64,000 bases of DNA from Luidia sarsii. Lineage: Eukaryota > Echinodermata > Asteroidea > Paxillosida > Luidiidae. Made by a program: the position numbers and the translations under genes. The notes below the pieces were generated by a model. It saw only the letters and a list, made by a program, of their open reading frames with translations. It did not search any database and was not told where the DNA came from. Shown piece after piece: positions 13,441 through 25,860 of this stretch. The stretch covers positions 11,821,716-11,885,715 of the forward strand of contig OX465111.1 in assembly GCA_949987565.1 (NCBI GenBank), read 5' to 3'. Numbering within the stretch: position 1 is the stretch's first letter; the number at the start of each line of letters is the position of its first letter.

Positions 13441-16400
13441 TCAAAACGCACGAGCAACAAGTCGGCGGTCACTTCAGGGCGAGGTGTCTACTCCTCGTGT
13501 GGTCACCCTCCAAGACAGAGTAAACTCGGACGCCTCGACTCGGGTTACCCGAGTCGATATCCGAAACGGACCCTGTCCGGCAATCATACGGAAAATTCTT
13601 GCGTTTTTCGAATCCCCGAGGAAGGAATTGCGCGCTGACAGCCAGTCCCTGTCAACAACGGCGTGTTTGGCCTGTGTCTCGCTGAAAGGTTTACATCTGC
13701 ACCGTAACCGTTATTTGTTTTTGTTCCGTGTGATTATTGAAACGATGTGGAAGGAAGGAACCGGTCAGCTTCCTCCTCAAAAGTCCTTCCCGGAAGAAAA
13801 ACACTCTCTGGTTCGAATGAAAACAGGAAGACGTCCTAATCTTCTTGGCGAACCAACATTCACCGAATCGGAAAGGAAACCAAAGAAAGAAGAGATGTCC
13901 TTCACTTTTCAATTTGTGTCATTCTCCCCCCGTTCCAAGTATTAAAATTCAGTCATGTTTATCGCCTGTGGATGTTTACACGGATGGATTGTGTGCTCGG
14001 GATGCACCCGTTTCCGCTAAGGCCGTCGAACCGGTTCAAAGGTGTTTTCCCCAAATGATCAGAATCTGTTTCCACCTTCTCACTGTATTGGGAATGTATC
14101 CACCGCGATGCCCCTAAGGAGAGAGTTTTTATGTTTGCCTTTCTTGTTTTTCGTGTAAGACAAAAGCGCTGATCTTACGGCGGGCCAGATCACCTTGGGG
14201 AGAATTCAAGCGGATTAGAGCCACCCTCCATCGCCATCGCATCAACGCCATCGTTCAAGCCCCTCAAATTGTCATGACTTTTGTCTCCCCCGACACCTCA
14301 CCCATCTGAGTCCCACCGTTCCCACCCTTCAGCTTTGCCTTTCGTACACTTCAAGACATTTCTCCCATATGCTATAAGCACGGCGCTGTAGAGAGCTTAG
14401 CATTTTCAGCATTGCTACCGTAAATAAAACCTCGGTCAGTTTTGACCGAGGTTGGTCAAAATGTCAACTTACGAAATAACTGGTCAATAAACAAACAACT
14501 CTTGGACTGTATCGATCAAAATGAATCATAAGCTCCCAAACATTCTGAACCCCTCCCTGACTCAAATTAATTATTCTGATCGGCGCCCCACCCCAGAAAA
14601 GATAGTTGATTTTATTTTTAGAAGGCCGCCATCTAAAGACTGGATAGCGTTCCATTAAAAGCCAAACGAAGCTTTATTTCGCGCAGATCTATTTTTCCTA
14701 CGGTGTTTTTGTAAATTATAGTGCATCCTCCCTTTTGGAACGGCTATGGAATCGAGGCAAGATTACCATTCGTGCGAAATTTCACGATAATCCGGCCAAA
14801 GCCAAGCCGGCCAATTATTGACGCGTCATCGTTGGGAGGGAAATCAAGACTCCCTAACGGTACTAACGCCTCGCGAACTTAAACTAGCAAAAGGCTCGCA
14901 CTTTCTTTCTAGTATTTTGGAGGGAGGCAGGTATCGCATGCGTGCGCATTCGCGGGGTGAAGGGAGACGGTAATGAATTCGAACACGGACAAAACCAGTG
15001 ATGCACAAGGGCAGTAAACATGCCACACAGCACCAGCAAAACCAGAGGTGGGCCAACTCATACGACAAAAAATATTTTTCATGAGGAAATTTTTCCCACC
15101 AGATTTTTTCCCACAAAGCACGGGTGACGCATTTGGGTGACGTTCTATAGCGTTAATAATCGAATTTCTCCCCTCGATTCGTAGAAGTGCACAAAGAGAC
15201 GAATCGACTTTTTTGACAATGTGATCGTTCTTCCATTCATACTTCGGCATTTACCCCACCTGCGTAGATCCTCCTAGCCACAGGGACTGCTAATAAGAAA
15301 AAGCCTGTGACTGATTTTCGCACTTGCAATTAATTCATCCACGCATGGGTGCTCATGAAGTTGTAAAGCAGGCAATAGGCTTTAATTAACGAACTAATTA
15401 ACACCGCGCAGTGGCAGGAATTCCGAATAGGAACTTTCGCGGCCACCGTACTGTAGGTCTTGACCTACCGCCCCCTTGCACACGCTCAGTGCAGTTGACG
15501 TGACATCGCTCGATAACTCGCTCGTACTAAACAATACCGGATTAATCAAGCGAAAGGGCATCGACTTCGCAGTCAGGCGAGATTTCACTCAAGTCACCGC
15601 AAGGGAGCGGATTTATTCAAAAGGCGCCGAATTGGAGAATGAAGAATCCCAGATCAAATTTCTCACTTGACTTCCACATTGAGACACAAACACTACACTA
15701 GTGACCTTTTACGACAAAGTTAGCTTTAAAGTCGTTCAAATCTCCTGGCTGACACCAGTTGTCTTTCCCTGCGGCACAACGTGGAGCAGGAAAACATTTT
15801 TTGTTTGATTCAATAAAGTATTGTGTAAGGAGGGCGAGTGGGAGTTCGTAGAGGAGTACGGTATTTGAGTTATATGCGTGCTTTAGCTTAAAAGCCAGTT
15901 GGCGGGGCGTGGCTGACCATTCTAGCTTGCACAGGGCCACGGAACAGCACGTCTTACATATTATATTTATTTTAATTTTTCGATAAAAGCATGAAAGGTA
16001 ATAGAGTATCAGAGTAATTATTCATATATTTGTTTCATCTCTTTTAAAGGAAGATGTTATGTTTTTGAACAAATGAATCGCCATTGGGTTTTTCCAGAGT
16101 ATTTTCCTAATATAGTTTTATCTCTGGGTTTTTTTTTCAACCTAGGCAGATCGGTCTTATTCCACATTTGAATTTTGTAGAGAAAGGAAGAAATAAATAA
16201 AACCGCAGGTCAACAGTCCGACGAACAGGCAACATCCCTATCATACGTTTAGGCCTAATAAGGGTTATGTAGCATATGATAGGCCTATTGAATTTTTTAA
16301 CTGGATCAACTCCTTATCCCTGTAGGCCTACCTATAGTTCACCCAGACCTCTTTAGTAATTGCGGTAACAACTTTATCGTCTGTAAAGTTGGTGATGAAG

Positions 16401-16737
16401 ATGGCCATTTTGAACATTATTTTGTTATGCTTTTCTTCTAATAATGCTATCTGTAATAATCTGAAACTAAATTGAAAAATGGGCTTTCCATTTCTAATTA
16501 CTCAGTAATCCACTCTTCCTCATAAACTAAAGTAATTTTCGACTTTGTTCAAAATAAAACCAGTTGAATAGACTCTTACAGCGGCGAAAAGAATCACTGA
16601 TTTTTGGAAAATATTACAGTGTCCTGTACACAGGAACCCGAAATTCTAGCACATAATTATGCCTATCTGTCTGGTTCCCTGGGTCCATCTAACGATCATG
16701 ACGCGCATGACACGACCGATACACCGTCACAGTATAT
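13441..16737. other. Intergenic, no gene recognised
   Basis: The 153-codon plus-strand frame at 13,484-13,945 and several shorter frames show no known domain. There is a hairpin at 14,428-14,453. The stretch at 15,960-16,640 is AT-rich with nothing recognisable. Confidence 0.45.
14428..14453. repeat. Perfect hairpin, 11-bp stem
   Basis: The arms AACCTCGGTCA and TGACCGAGGTT are separated by four bases. It resembles the TIR core of the CAGTAAACCTCGG element at 63,468-63,615 but lacks a second end. Confidence 0.8.
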
Positions 16738-16991
16738 GGCCGTTTACGAAATGGAGACTTAGGTTTCGGTCATATTTATCATATGTACCGGTACCGTACT
16801 CATTATATGATATCACACTCCACAGGCATCTAAAAACAAGCGTTTGGCCCCAGTTTCTTGGTGACTACTCTGTACCTATCAAGCCAACAAACCTTCAAAC
16901 TCAGAAACAAACCACAACCTGGATTTTCAGGGGTTTTTTTCGACGGAGACGAAGCCTAAGCCTGAGCCTAAACCTTCATTTAGTAAACGGT
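16738..16991. mobile_element. MITE, GGCCGTTT family, copy 1
   Basis: The ends are inverted (GGCCGTTTACGAAATGGAG on the left, CATTTAGTAAACGG on the right), with subterminal hexamers of the AAGCCTGAGCCT type inside. The interior word AAACCACAACCTGGATTTTC is shared with copies at 27,309-27,531 and 36,081-36,333. Confidence 0.85.
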
Positions 16992-18739
16992 CTATGTATT
17001 CTAAGACCGACAACCGTTTAACGTTAGGCCCTAGTCATAATGCAAATTATTATACGGTACATAGGCCTACCTGAGATGCAAAACTGTCTCCACCTTCGAG
17101 CCCGAGCTGTCCTGCTGTACTCTGCGGTGGAGATACGAGTGGCCAGGACGGCTTGCGAGGTCGGGGTCAGTTGAAAGACTGCTGACTGTTCGCGCGAACC
17201 ACTCACAAAGTTTGGGCGGTGAATAACTAATTGTTGAATTCAGCACGCCTCCGAATTCGGTAACGTTGTGCAAGTACGCGACGTTCGCCCATCCGCTTGC
17301 GCGGGGTAAAAGTTGCAAAATGCTGCCACAGGACCTCGCCGAACGCAGCCAGGCTGCTTCAGGGGAGCGGGGAGCCGTCACTGGGCCACAGGACAGGGGA
17401 GATTCGACAGAATTCCTGCCACGAACGACCGCAGCTGAGTGTCCAAATATCGTCTGAAGCCAGCGGTAGGCGGTTGTCAGTCTGTGCTTGTCTATCGTCT
17501 GCACGACTGCACGTACATGTACATGTATGTACGTATGCTCATTGCACGGCGCGCATTCTTTATACACAAAACTATACGTGCCTCCCCTCGAAAAAGTTGT
17601 CTCGCTGGTACCCGCGCGGTGTGTCTCCCAGAACAGCCCGCTGTCGGGGACACCAACGATTCAGACGGCCACGCAATTGGTCGCCTGCCACTCGCGTGAC
17701 CTCCAGTGGGAGGTGCTGAAATTCTCCCAAGACAACTTTCTGGAGAGGGGGAGGGATACAAAATAATAATGGAGGGGGGAATCGTCCAGGCTATTCTAGT
17801 TTCTTCTTTTATGTTTATGTTCAGCTGGTGGCATCGCTAGTCTCTTTGATCGGTCCGACCGTTATACGGACGACATTTGAGCTCGATAGGAATGCAAATA
17901 AAAGGAGCGCCATTTATTCTACCGAGCTTAAATGTCTAGGGTGAGTCTTGTGTATAAACAGAGCAGGACTCGAACGGGCTCTTTGCCACGGGTCTGTACA
18001 AACTACAAACCAAATCGGCTGTCGGTTTAACTCTCAAATTAAACTTCTCAAGATTAACACATTAAATCTCGAGCCGAATTTAGTAAATAGATATATACGG
18101 TTTCCAAAGGCTTAGGCGATGTGACATTTGGACCGTTTTGGGGAGAAACCCCCGGCCTGGAAGAAAGAGACGATATGAGAATCCGGTGAAATATGGACCC
18201 GGACCGAAGAAGTAAACACTCAAGCTGAGTATAATGGGAGTATGTTTGGAACTGGGAATTTATCCCCGAGGCCTTTAGAGAATGGTATCTATATAGAAGT
18301 TGTAAATCAGCTGATTCACGTTTTGAAGGGTCTCCGTGGAGGTTGGTGGGTGGAGGGGGGACCCGGCGGGTAATGAAGGCCGTTCGGCTCCTTGCCTTGA
18401 TGGGGCGTGGAGCTGATAAATACCTGCTGTGGTTATTGGGCCGGTCGAGCGCTGGCCGGCTCTTCGTTTAACACTGGGAGCACGGTGGCAGTGAATTACG
18501 CTAGCACTTTCAGGTACTACGACTCTTATTCTATACACGACACGAACAAAATAACTGGCACACAGGCAAACTCTTAATCAGAAATTGTATCAGAGGTATT
18601 GGAATCTTGACAGGAATTAAGACAGCCAGACGTTTCGATCCAAGCAAGATTTTTTTCAACGGCAGAAATGTAGCCATCTGCTTGATGACTCAGAGTGACA
18701 AAAACAACTTGAAAATCTCCCACATTATTTTTTAGACGG
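16992..18739. other. Intergenic, partly CpG-rich; no gene recognised
   Basis: From about 17,080 to 17,760 overlapping frames occur on both strands, the longest 166 codons at 17,067-17,567 (-), in CpG-rich sequence. None resembles a known protein. The remainder has nothing distinctive. Confidence 0.4.
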
Positions 18740-19060
18740 CATGACAGTACGACTCCCATAGCAGAACCGTATGCTGTGATAGGCCGTGTCGGTTTGTGTG
18801 CATCGTTCATCGTCTTGCGATAGATCATATACGTTACAATGGGTTTGATGAAATCGCCACTGGAATTATAGGTGCAGTGGCGTATTTTACAGAGCCTTAA
18901 AATGCATCGTAACTCAAAATACGACTGATAACACGTCGTATGGTGTGACAGACCGTATGGTTTCTGTGCATCGCCCACCGTCATGCGATTGATCGTAAGC
19001 TGAGATGAGTTTGATGAAATCGACCGCTGGAAGCGTAATCCTGTGACACCGTGTATTAAC
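18740..19060 (-). repeat. Family D dispersed repeat, two adjacent partial units
   Basis: Two related units carry CCGTATG(G/C) near the start and GAGTTTGATGAAATCG near the end. Related copies lie at 45,018-45,215, 53,997-54,128 and 59,977-60,135. There is no coding capacity. Confidence 0.7.
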
Positions 19061-19110
19061 GCTGTTGTTTACTAGGTAACGGTCGGATGTGTGAAGGTGT
19101 CCCTTGTCTA

Positions 19111-20172
19111 AAGGCCTTTTTACACGAGCACTGAAAATGCATGTCTGCGAAAATTGGCGCCGGGTGTCTGGCGCAATGGTCGTTTGCGATTTGATCGCAG
19201 ACATTTACACGGTACAACGCAGCGCGGTCGCAAACGTCCCTTGCGTTACCATATTTGGAGGCGAGGTCAGAGGTTATTATTCGTATCGCTGGTGCTGCGC
19301 TATTATTTACACGGAGGCATACGTTTACCAGTGTTGCTCTCAGCTCAGCGCCCGCGTTGCGAATTGACTGATTGACGTTACGATCATGATGGCAGTTTTC
19401 AAGAACAATAATTATTGCGCACGAAGTAAGGTCCAGTTGGCTAACAGTAGCAAGCTGCGCGCGCACTCCTCCGAACCCAGCACGTGCATGCAGGCACGCA
19501 GCCACGGACTGCAAATAATACATGTACAGTACATGTATGTACATGTACAGAACGTGTACATGTACGTCCGTACAGTGCACACAACTAACTAGCTTCACAG
19601 TCGCAGCGTGCGCAATGTTTTCGAACGAACGTTTGATCCAAACAGGATCGGGCGCGAAACGCTTGGCATGATTGAGTCTGGTGTTTGTTTCTCCATGTAA
19701 CATTTTATTGCAATGCTGGGGCCAGGTGCAGACATTGAAGTTAGCTATAAAAAAAACCGTCGATCTCACGCAAGACACACTTCCAGTACACAACGTAACG
19801 AGGCCGATCGTGTACCAAGCTTGCGGGGTCGCACGGGATTCATTTTCATCGTCAATTATTTCGTTGCCTTGATGACTTTCGTTTGCTCCTCATGGAAATA
19901 TCAACGCATACTTCTCCGTGATGCGCCAACGAATATCCTTGCGAACGTCGCATGGGTGCATTTTCACGATCTATCTCTGTGTTTATCGCAAGGATTTCGC
20001 ATCGATGCGAAATTTTGGAGGAGGTCTCGATCCCTGTCAACATTCGCAAGGGACCCTTGCGGTCTGGTGACAGAGATACACTTTTACACGACAAGGTATC
20101 CGTGTGTTCTTGACATCGATGCGATTCCTTCGCAAGGGACCCCTGTTTACAGCTCTCGTGTAAAATGGGCTT
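19111..20172. mobile_element. Candidate non-autonomous DNA transposon with TA duplication
   Basis: The ends form an imperfect inverted repeat of about 24 bases sharing TTTTACACGAG, and each is flanked by TA (19,109-19,110 and 20,173-20,174). The interior is CpG-rich with repeated GCAAGGGACCC and CGCATCGATG words. Frames on both strands show no transposase. The element assignment is inferred from its ends alone. Confidence 0.6.
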
Positions 20173-20174
20173 TA

Positions 20175-22172
20175 TAATTCTTTCAGCCCAGGAGAAAACG
20201 TCTATGTTTTCCACTAGTTCGCTTCTCTATTTATTTTCCTGTGTGAGATATAGCTTGGGATTTTTTCCCCTTCTTCCCGAAATTCATTTAAGACAGCAGC
20301 TGTCCTCTCCATCTTCGATATTGCGGCATTCGTCTTAATCAAATGGATTGGGCATGCGGGCTTTTTTTCTCTCCGAGCTGTCATCTCCACTCTTGTAGAA
20401 GTCTGTCCTGCACAGTTGTGGCGTGTTTTGTGTGCGTGCGTGTGTCAGAACAGAGGGTGGGGTTACGGTCGGGACGCGATATTTTTTTTCCGTACCACAT
20501 AAACGCTATGTGCCCATATGTTTGTGCACAAAGTATGAAGAATTGAGTCTCAGGTCACTCAGATTATTCACGTACGTTGTATTCGCTGTGCAGAAAGCCT
20601 ATCCCTAGCTTTAACTTCAACTTGTATAGCCACCTCCCCCTTGCCCCCACCCCGTAAATTGTTTATGCACAAACATATAGGCCCATAGCGTTTATGTGGT
20701 ACGGACAAATATCGCGGTCGGGACGCCCTTCCCCAATACGCCTGCGCCTGAAACAATAGCGCCATGATACGCGGTGCAAGGCGGAGAAAACGGGATTGTT
20801 TTTACCGTACCGCTAACGCGTCGGATTCGGAATTTTGCGACTTGAATGAAGACCAACGTGCTGGCGTATCATTATTCTATTCCGCAGTGTGACTTGATTG
20901 GACCCGCTGCATCTTCACACACCGTGGCCGCATCTGCAACGTGGATATGACACTGTATACACAGCATCAGCGGCCATCCAAGCAGGAGCGAAGTCTGCAC
21001 TGATTGGAACTGATGCGCCAGCACATTGGTCTTCACTCAAGTCGCAGAACTTAATGACAAACGCGTAAGTGGTTTAGATATCGCGAACGGGATACAATTC
21101 TTTTTTCTATTTTCTATTTTCTATTTTCTTCGTAGGTAACCAAGTCAAAAGCTATTCATGATTTTCTGATGCATTAATTTTAAATGTAAATCGTGACTAT
21201 TTTGTTTTCTCACTTCACTACGGGGGAAACAATGCGAACGAGACCGGGGTAGAATCTGTAGCCGCGCATGGCAAGGCATCAACCTCGACCCCAAAAGCTG
21301 TCCCGTCCTCCTCGTCCCCAAGGCTCAACACATATGGGCACGAGGGAGCCTCCCCGAAACGACTTCATCTGCCCCGTCGTCTCTGAGCGAGGAGCACACC
21401 TCCTGCGATGAACCTATTCCGGGCAGACCTTCCCTTTATGAAAAAAAACATATATATATAATGCCCTCCTCGAACGAATCGCTGCATCTTTATTTCAGAG
21501 AATGATGAGAAGAGATGATAAAAGTAAAAGAGGAAAAGTGATGGAAGGTGCCCTGTGGGCTGCAAGGCGGTGCTCGTCCTTGTTGTCGATGATGTATGGA
21601 TATACCCACCCGATGGGATCAGGAGCAATGAACGCAGAGAGGATCGAGGCAAAGCAAAGATACTGACACCCCCACAGGGAAGTCCTCCTTATCTCGAGGC
21701 ATGCAACGGCCGAGAAGTCCAAATTATCGAGTGGGTTTTTTTTTGTTTAGGACGAACATTAAGCCTTGGCTCCAACTCCCATTGGACGGCAATCCGGCCA
21801 TCCAACCTGTAATGGGGGGTGAAGTAAGTGGGTGGCATCCCTCCTCATTTTTGACGTTTCTTCCCTTTTTCTCTCTCTCGAAAAAAAACCCTGAACAACC
21901 TTAAGGGAAAACTGCCAAATTATGGATGCTATACAGCGACCGTTTTTCCCATCGGATAGTAAGCCTTAAAAGTGCGGGAGGAATACGTAGATTGCGGGAG
22001 AAAGACGAATAGGAATCTAAAGGTTTCTTTGTTAAAAATAATCAACATCAATGTGAAAACAAAATGCAAAGTTTTTTTTTGGGGGGGGGGGGTTATCCAT
22101 CTGTTCTTCTGATTTCTCAAAATATCAGTGCATCGTTTCAGACTATCTTTTTATTATAAAAAACACTCATGT
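20175..22172. other. Intergenic, no gene recognised
   Basis: Short frames only. A word found at about 20,490-20,530 (GTACCACATAAACGCTATG) recurs inverted at about 20,660-20,705, giving a loose inverted repeat of about 200 bases. The rest is ordinary. Confidence 0.45.
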
Positions 22173-22516
22173 TTAAAGGCCCAATTGGAAGATCGGAAAA
22201 CATCGATGTCCACAGATTTGTAGATGGTCATGATAGAATCCTCATGTTGAAATCTTACGGTCTGGGATGCTTTACTTCCCTAGAAATCTTCACTCAAACA
22301 TCGACAAATAGTTTATTACTCGCAAGTCACAAACTATTTCTTACACTACATAATGGTTCAAAAACTGTGACTGTTTTTTGTTTACCTTTTTCTACTTTCT
22401 CAGATCACCATTTGAGCTAAAACTTTCGCAGGATTGCTTTTTTGGGATGTTTAATGGTTTAACACACAAACTGTGGCAATCTTTTGACCTTAACCAACGT
22501 TTTATTGGGCCTTTCA
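22173..22516. mobile_element. MITE with TTAA ends, copy 2
   Basis: Same family as 5,849-6,255, in opposite orientation. It begins TTAAAGGCCCAATTGG; its right TTAA has decayed to TTCAA. The central palindrome is partly lost. Confidence 0.8.
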
Positions 22517-24112
22517 ATGTAAAACAGACATTCAAATGAGACACGAATAACTCGGGTGGTTTTTTTTACAAGGGATATGTTTTTTAGTTTTTATTCTTGT
22601 TTTTTTTTCTCTTTTGACATGTGAGTTATCTACAAACGTATTACTTTAGATTCATCTATAACAAAAACAACACCTTCAAAACACGATAATGTACAGTACT
22701 TAACACTTACATAAGTTATAACAGAATATTAACCCTGGTGCGCGCCCCGTATACACTGTATCAGTCAGGCACGGGCACCAGCGAGGATATTTACATGTCG
22801 ATCGCGGATGTGTTCAGAGTGGTGTCTTTTTTTTCTTTTCTTTTTTTACAGTACTACTCTGCGTATTGAAGTGAAAAGGTCATTGGTCTGAGAACGAGGT
22901 GCGATCGTCTATGATGAACGAAGGGGGTACACAGACCCTGGGAACGAGGCTGGAACGAGTCTATATTGCATAGCACGTGTTATTAATACGGCGGAGTGGT
23001 GGCATCAAAAAAGTTCGCCCTCCCCCTCCCGATATGACAGCACGAGATGCGTGATTTACAGCGGTGTGTTGGACCCGAGTATTGAGCCATCATGCCCGAT
23101 GCTATTAGCAAGCGTCGTCGAATTGGCGGGAAAACGTAAAACTCGCCGCCACTCGCCAAAGTGAATGCAAGAGAAGCCGGGCAGCGGCTTATCAAAGTGC
23201 GGCCATAAATTGTGTTTTGACTGACCTGTGGTCCAGTGTATATCACATTGGGCGCCGATACCGGGCGGCACGCTGGGGGCGACCACGCGCCCAGAGAGCG
23301 CCAAAACCCGCTACACGCTCGGTGTGTGCGCTTTTCCTGAGCGCATGGCTGGCGCCTTTCGGCGCCCAACGTGCGCCTGACCGACGCGTAACGCCCGCTT
23401 CCTAACTGCCCACTTGGTGGATTTCGGACACGGTCGAATAACATATCGGCGGCTCCCATAGGCTCGTGTGTAATTTGAAGCCGGCAGTCCATGCACCCGA
23501 AGCAGGGCCGGTCGTAACGCACACACGGATGGGGAATCGACAGGGCCGGCTGGCTCACGGCTTCACCGCAGCCTCGCGTGTAATGCGAAGCCGCCGGCCA
23601 ACGAAATTCGTACGCGGCCCCTTTGGTAGCTAGTCGAAGCCGGCCTCAGCTCGCTCGGCAATCGGGTCACTGGGGCGCTGGACTCTTTCTCGAGGGGAGG
23701 GAAATGCTTGTCGCCGGCCGGCCGAGTGGACGCGAAAATACACACACACAAAACCGAGGCGCCCGGAAGTATATTACTTTCGTCTCGCCATGTACAAATG
23801 GACACTGTCGCTACACAATGTTGAGTGTCCATAGGCTGACAATCCCCACTGTGCAGCCCCACCCACGACAGACCCAACCCTCGAAGTCCACGCCTAAACA
23901 CTGCGCGCTATCACCCCCCCCCCCGACAAAGTGTTAAACAGCAAAAACTACTCGGTTTCTTCCGGCGTCGATTCCAAGAACATCTGCTGGAGATGAGTGC
24001 TTTTTGGGGTACGCAGCAAGTCGCCTTATAAGCCTACTCCACATTGCGTCCGCGGTGCGACGCTAACGGGACCTCTTTCCGGTTTTCTCCGACGAAAATC
24101 GGTTTAGCATCC

Positions 24113-24147
24113 CGCCCTCCCTCCCTCCCTCCCTCCCTCCCTCCCAA
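24113..24147. repeat. CCCT tetranucleotide run
   Basis: About eight tandem CTCC units. Confidence 0.95.
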
Positions 24148-24442
24148 AGCTCCGCCTAAAAAGAAATCCTTCGCAGAATCATCGTCTCCCCATTTTGGTT
24201 GACGATTGTCGTTTCCATCGAGTTCGACAATTCCCCGGTCCGATTACAGAGAGCCGCTTATTTAAAAGGGGTTGAAGACTGCATGCCATGGCGTATACGT
24301 GACGACGCGTCCTTGGTCAGAAGAAAGTGCGCGCTGTCTCTCTATAGATCGAGTGTGGCTCTGGGACAGAGTGACGGGCAGTGTGTCGCGAGGGGACAGG
24401 TTAGAGAAAAATTGGGGTGCATAGATAAAAATAGGATGTTTG

Positions 24443-24500
24443 CGTCGAGGAGAATGAAAGTCAATGAGGGTTTGCCCTGCTCGACGTGATCAGCACTGTG
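24443..24500 (-). repeat. Family B SINE body fragment
   Basis: Matches, on the minus strand, the terminal part of the SINE at 42,331-42,531 (CTCGACG end, GAGCAGGGCAAACCCTCATT). No tRNA-like head. Confidence 0.7.
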
Positions 24501-25550
24501 CTGTCACTGCTGAAACGTCGGTTCCTCGGGGGGGGAACCTTGTGCAAAGCAATGAGGCCCCATCGCTGACTGCGTCGAGAAGAGCACACCATAACCGAGC
24601 CTTGGGTGCGTGTACTGGCGGTCGTGAACCGGGATATGGCTGCATGGGCCGGTGCTTGTTCGGCTTGGTGCCGTGTCAAATGTACGCACTTCATCGCCCC
24701 GAGTAGCCCCGGCCCTGCATCAACTCCCCGGGGACAATCTCCGTGGATATATCGGCCTATACCAAGCACGACTTGAGGCAGACAAATCATTGGTAACACG
24801 GAAATACATTGAACAACACGCTCAAGCAGGATACCAGTTGTGTAGCGCTACGCAATGAGCGTCCTGCATTCTCGGCGTCAAATCGTGCTGCATTGTGTAA
24901 CGGCCGAACCGATTCTTGGTGCTGGTGATATGACACGCACTATACACAACACTATCACACGATGCCCGTTGGTGCTCGGCCTGTACTCCGCTGTTTTGGG
25001 TCGGCGTTGAATGCGAGCGAAACGTTGCCTGCCGGCCTGACTATATTAAGCATGCTTTTTCTTTTATTCTCGCTCAAGTAAATTGTTGTGGTGTCTGAAG
25101 CGGCTCCGTGAGATTGCGCCCAGATCGCCTGGGTGCAGGGCCGAAGCTCGGGGAGAGCAAAGAAGACAAACAAACAGGAGATTTTTTCTTCTCGCTTTCA
25201 CAGTTGCCGGCACACAATTTGAGCCAATCAAAATAGCACGATTGACGGCGCGCTGATGACCACGACTCGGACCCACGCGAGGCCTTTGTGCGCCGATGAC
25301 GTCAGGAAGGCCAAAGGTCAAGCTGAGGAGAGATCCGACTTTGCGTACAATCTGACAATATTAGAGGAGCGAGCGTGCCCCGTGCTATCTTAAAATTGTG
25401 CATCGACTTTATAATTAACCTATTTAATGTACAAGCAATAAATGAAAGCCAGCTATAGCAAGCACGTCAAGCTATCAAGGAATGCCGCTGGGAAGGGAGA
25501 CGGATCAATTTGAGGGCACTGAATAAGCATTATGAAAAAAGTAAAGAATG

Positions 25551-25722
25551 ATGGTTGAATTGCTTCTGACTGGCGCCCCCATCCCCGGCAAAGACTAGTT
25601 GCCAATTGGGGAAGGCCACAATCTTAGGCCTGCATAGCTCAGATGGTAAGAGCACTGGTACTCAAAACCAGAGGTCTCGGGTTCAAGTCCCGGTCCTGTC
25701 TAAATTCTTCAAAAGGTAAGTT
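25551..25722 (+). repeat. Family A tRNA-bearing repeat, copy 1
   Basis: The tRNA-like unit spans 25,628-25,700, with A box TAGCTCAGATGG, anticodon stem CTGGT/ACCAG and B box GGTTCAAGTCC. It is preceded by the family's CTTCTGACTGGCGCCCCC and CAAAGACTAGTTG body words. Position 33 is C instead of U, so this is not a normal tRNA gene. Confidence 0.85.
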
Positions 25723-25762
25723 TTCCCTGTAATTGTTTGACTTTATTAAGGAAAATATATTA

Positions 25763-25860
25763 GGGCCACCACCTAAGGGCTGGATAGCTTAGATGGTAAC
25801 AGCGTTGGTAACTACGTTAAGCCAGAGGTAGCGGGTTCAAGTCCCGGTCCGTTCAAACTT
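25763..25860 (+). repeat. Family A tRNA-bearing repeat, copy 2 (partial)
   Basis: Starts with the conserved CCACCACCTAAGGGCTGGAT lead-in. The tRNA-like unit at 25,778-25,854 has a changed anticodon arm but a perfect GGTTCAAGTCCCGGTCC B-box region. Confidence 0.8.

Larger units (their letters stand above)
22517..25550. other. CpG-rich intergenic block; no gene recognised
   Basis: Between about 22,980 and 24,900 CpG is frequent and frames overlap on both strands (up to 191 codons at 22,983-23,558, minus). I recognise no domain, and the opposing frames argue against coding. A CpG island or promoter for an unseen neighbouring gene is possible. It includes a CCCT run at 24,113-24,147 and a SINE fragment at 24,443-24,500. 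Confidence 0.4.

Noticed and set aside
14428..14453. Transcription terminator
   Set aside because: Hairpin without a U-tract or upstream gene, in a eukaryotic context.
19056..19793. 245-codon minus frame as a gene
   Set aside because: It runs through transposon-like and TACATGTACA sequence, is opposed by plus frames, and shows no domain.
22983..23937. Genes in the CpG-rich block
   Set aside because: Frames overlap on both strands, as expected where high GC makes stops rare; no recognisable protein.
25628..25700. Functional tRNA gene
   Set aside because: It has A and B boxes and good stems, but C instead of U at position 33, and many diverged copies with shared flanks show that it belongs to a dispersed repeat.
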